Positions 5,562 to 7,322 of a stretch of DNA of 7,322 nt are shown piece by piece. A program made the position numbers and the translations under genes. Position 1 is the stretch's first letter, and every line of letters starts with the position of its first letter. Origin of the DNA: DATLFP01 sp035540955. Lineage in GTDB: Bacteria; Actinomycetota; Acidimicrobiia; Acidimicrobiales; CADCSY01. The notes under the pieces were generated by a model, which did no database searches, was not told where the DNA came from, and was given only the letters and a program-made list of their open reading frames with translations. The stretch lies in NCBI GenBank assembly GCA_035540955.1, contig DATLFP010000129.1:1-7322 (forward strand), given 5' to 3'.

Positions 5562-6491
5562 GTGAGAGTCGTCGTCACCGGCGGCGCCGGGTTCCTGGGC
5601 TCCCACATCTGCGAGGCGCTGCTGGCGCGGGGCGACGAGGTCGTCGCCGTCGACAACCTCATCACCGGCAGCGAGGAGAACCTCGCCGGCGCGTTCGGGC
5701 ACGCCGGGTTCGAGTTCATGCACCACGACGTGTCGACCTTCATCCACGTCCCCGGCGAGGTGGACGCGGTGATGCACTTCGCCAGCCCGGCGTCGCCGAA
5801 GGACTACCTCGAGCTCCCGATCCAGACGCTCAAGGTCGGCAGCCTCGGCACGCACAACTGCCTCGGCCTCGCGAAGGCGAAGGGCGCCCGCTTCTTCCTC
5901 GCGTCGACCAGCGAGGTGTACGGCGACCCGAAGGTCTCCCCGCAGGACGAGACGTACTGGGGCCACGTCAACCCGGTCGGCCCCCGGGGGGTCTACGACG
6001 AGGCGAAGCGGTTCGCCGAGGCGATCACGATGGCGTACCACCGCTACCACGGGCTCGACGTGCGGATCGTGCGGATCTTCAACGTGTTCGGTCCGCGGAT
6101 GCGGCCCAACGACGGCCGCGTCGTGTCGAACTTCCTGTTCCAGGCGCTCACCGGCAAGCCGCTCACCATCTACGGCGACGGCACCCAGACCCGGTCGTTC
6201 TGCTACGTCGACGACGAGATCCGCGGCTTCCTCGCCCTCCTCGACAGCGACTACGTCGGGCCCGTCAACATCGGGAACCCCGACGAGTTCACGATGCTCG
6301 AGCTGGCCGACGTGGTGCGCGAGGTGACGGGGGTCGACGTGGACGTCGTCCACGAGCCGCTGCCCGTCGACGACCCCACCCAGCGCAAGCCCGACATCAC
6401 CCTCGCCCGGCGGCTGCTCGGCTGGGAACCCGAGGTCCAGCTGCGCGCCGGCCTCGCCCGCACCGCCGAGTGGATGCGGACCGTCCTGTGA
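5562..6491 (+). CDS. uxs: UDP-glucuronate decarboxylase (UDP-xylose synthase)
   Basis: This 309-residue extended short-chain dehydrogenase/reductase would oxidise UDP-glucuronate at C4, decarboxylate it and re-reduce it to UDP-xylose with bound NAD. The motif TGGAGFLG begins at residue 6. Family hallmarks follow: HFASPASPKDYLELPIQTLK, STSEVYGDP (115-123) with Glu118, the catalytic YDEAKR (Tyr145-Lys149), GPRM, DGRVVSNF and GDGTQTRSFCYV with Arg211. This combination is characteristic of UXS rather than of dehydratases or 4-epimerases, and the length agrees. The start is a GTG with GAGG at 5551-5554 seven nucleotides upstream; it places the Rossmann motif at the usual distance from the N terminus. 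It lies 22 nt after ugd, which makes its substrate. The stop overlaps the next gene by 4 bp (GTGA). The gene symbol follows the eukaryotic and bacterial UXS naming and is functional rather than strain-specific. Confidence 0.92.
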   Translation: MRVVVTGGAGFLGSHICEALLARGDEVVAVDNLITGSEENLAGAFGHAGFEFMHHDVSTFIHVPGEVDAVMHFASPASPKDYLELPIQTLKVGSLGTHNCLGLAKAKGARFFLASTSEVYGDPKVSPQDETYWGHVNPVGPRGVYDEAKRFAEAITMAYHRYHGLDVRIVRIFNVFGPRMRPNDGRVVSNFLFQALTGKPLTIYGDGTQTRSFCYVDDEIRGFLALLDSDYVGPVNIGNPDEFTMLELADVVREVTGVDVDVVHEPLPVDDPTQRKPDITLARRLLGWEPEVQLRAGLARTAEWMRTVL

Positions 6492-7322
6492 CCCACGACG
6501 TCGCCGCCGTCATCGTCAGCTACAACGTCCGCGACCTGCTCCTGCGGTGCATCGCCAGCCTGCGGGCCGACGGCGTCGGCGAGATCGTCGTCGTCGACAA
6601 CGCGTCCCGCGACGGCTCGGCCGAGGCGGTGCGGCGCCATGAGCCCGAGGTGACGCTGCTCGCCCTCGACACCAACGTCGGCTTCGGCGCCGGCGTGAAC
6701 CGCGGCGCGGCGCGGACGTCGGCGCCGCACCTGCTGATCGTCAACCCCGACGTGGTGGTCGAGCCGGGCAGCACGAAGGCGCTCGTCGACGCCCTCGAGC
6801 GCGACCGCGGCCTCGGGGTCGTCGGGCCCCGCATCGAGACCGCCGACGGTGAGGTCTACCCGTCGGCGCGCGCCTTCCCCAGCGTGATCGACGCCGCCGG
6901 CCACGCCTTCCTCCACTTCCTGTGGCCGACCAACCCGTTCAGCCGCCGCTACCGGATGCTCGACTGGGACCGCACCGCGGCCCGGGACGTCGACTGGGTG
7001 GCCGGCACCCACCTGCTCGTGCGGCGGACGGCGTGGGACGCGGTGGGCGGCTTCGACGAGGCGTACTTCATGTACATGGAGGACGTCGACCTCTGCTGGC
7101 GGCTGCGGCGGGCCGGGTGGCGGACCGGGTACGAGCCCGCCGCCCGCATCGCCCATGAGATCGGCCGGTCCACCGACCAGACGCCGTACCGGATGATCCT
7201 CGCCCACCACCGGTCGATGCTCACCTTCGCCTGGCGCAGCAGCGGCACCGCCGGGCGCCTGCTCGTCCCCGTGATGGCCGTCGCCCTCGGCCTGCGCACC
7301 GTGCTCGCCTGGATCCAGCGAG
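6488..7322 (+). CDS. Family 2 glycosyltransferase, WbbL-like, 3' end outside window
   Basis: The frame starts at a GTG overlapping the previous stop (GTGA) and stays open for 278 codons to the right edge, so the C terminus is missing. It is a GT-A fold glycosyltransferase. VIVSYN is at residues 8-13, VVDNASRDGS at 35-44, NVGFGAGVNRG at 63-73 and NPDV at 86-89, the metal/nucleotide-binding position that is DxD in other families. WVAGTHLLVRR is at 170-180 and GGFDEAYFMYMEDVDLCWRL at 187-206, with the likely catalytic-base region Glu198-Asp199. These motifs are typical of the rhamnosyltransferase-like WbbL branch. Such enzymes move a sugar, often L-rhamnose from dTDP-rhamnose, onto a lipid-linked or growing glycan at the cytoplasmic membrane face. 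The rml genes upstream support that donor, but UDP-xylose or UDP-glucuronate are also available here. The residues near 258-275 are hydrophobic and may begin a membrane-associated tail. No strong ribosome binding site is visible; coupling to the upstream gene is likely. Confidence 0.9.
   Translation, partial: MTHDVAAVIVSYNVRDLLLRCIASLRADGVGEIVVVDNASRDGSAEAVRRHEPEVTLLALDTNVGFGAGVNRGAARTSAPHLLIVNPDVVVEPGSTKALVDALERDRGLGVVGPRIETADGEVYPSARAFPSVIDAAGHAFLHFLWPTNPFSRRYRMLDWDRTAARDVDWVAGTHLLVRRTAWDAVGGFDEAYFMYMEDVDLCWRLRRAGWRTGYEPAARIAHEIGRSTDQTPYRMILAHHRSMLTFAWRSSGTAGRLLVPVMAVALGLRTVLAWIQR

Noticed and set aside
3956..5743. 595-codon open frame on the minus strand opposite ugd and the intein
   Set aside because: It is a mirror of GC-rich coding sequence, rich in Arg, Val, Asp, Gly and His with no recognisable domain, and spans the intein boundary and the next gene start.

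Overview
This is a very high-GC, fully coding window read entirely from the + strand. It looks like an actinobacterial chromosome: almost every third codon position is G or C, GTG starts are frequent, genes overlap by 4 bp, and candidate TAnnnT -10 boxes sit so close to two start codons that leaderless transcripts are plausible. An acidimicrobial-type actinobacterium would fit, but that is a guess from style, not a proven assignment.

Layout: 1-81 is a short non-coding leader with a possible promoter. Then come rmlA (82-1188, long-form glucose-1-phosphate thymidylyltransferase), rmlB (1225-2235, dTDP-glucose 4,6-dehydratase), rmlD (2232-3074, dTDP-4-dehydrorhamnose reductase), ugd (3071-5539, UDP-glucose 6-dehydrogenase interrupted by an in-frame intein), a UDP-glucuronate decarboxylase (5562-6491), and a family 2 glycosyltransferase (6488 to beyond the right edge). 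From rmlB onward the genes overlap or nearly touch, so they probably form one operon.

The genes supply activated sugars for a cell-surface or extracellular glycan. RmlA-RmlB-(RmlC)-RmlD convert glucose-1-phosphate to dTDP-L-rhamnose. Ugd and the decarboxylase convert UDP-glucose to UDP-glucuronate and then UDP-xylose. The last gene, which resembles WbbL-type rhamnosyltransferases, would use one of these donors. The 3,5-epimerase RmlC is not in the window.

The outstanding feature is a 395-residue intein (3839-5023) inside Ugd, directly before the catalytic cysteine of the GGSCFPKD motif. It has recognisable splicing blocks, a two-motif LAGLIDADG homing endonuclease domain, and an atypical C-terminal His-Gln instead of His-Asn. 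Excision would restore a normal 427-residue Ugd whose catalytic cysteine also serves as the +1 splicing nucleophile. A second anomaly is in RmlB, where the usual catalytic Asp-Glu pair reads Cys-Glu.
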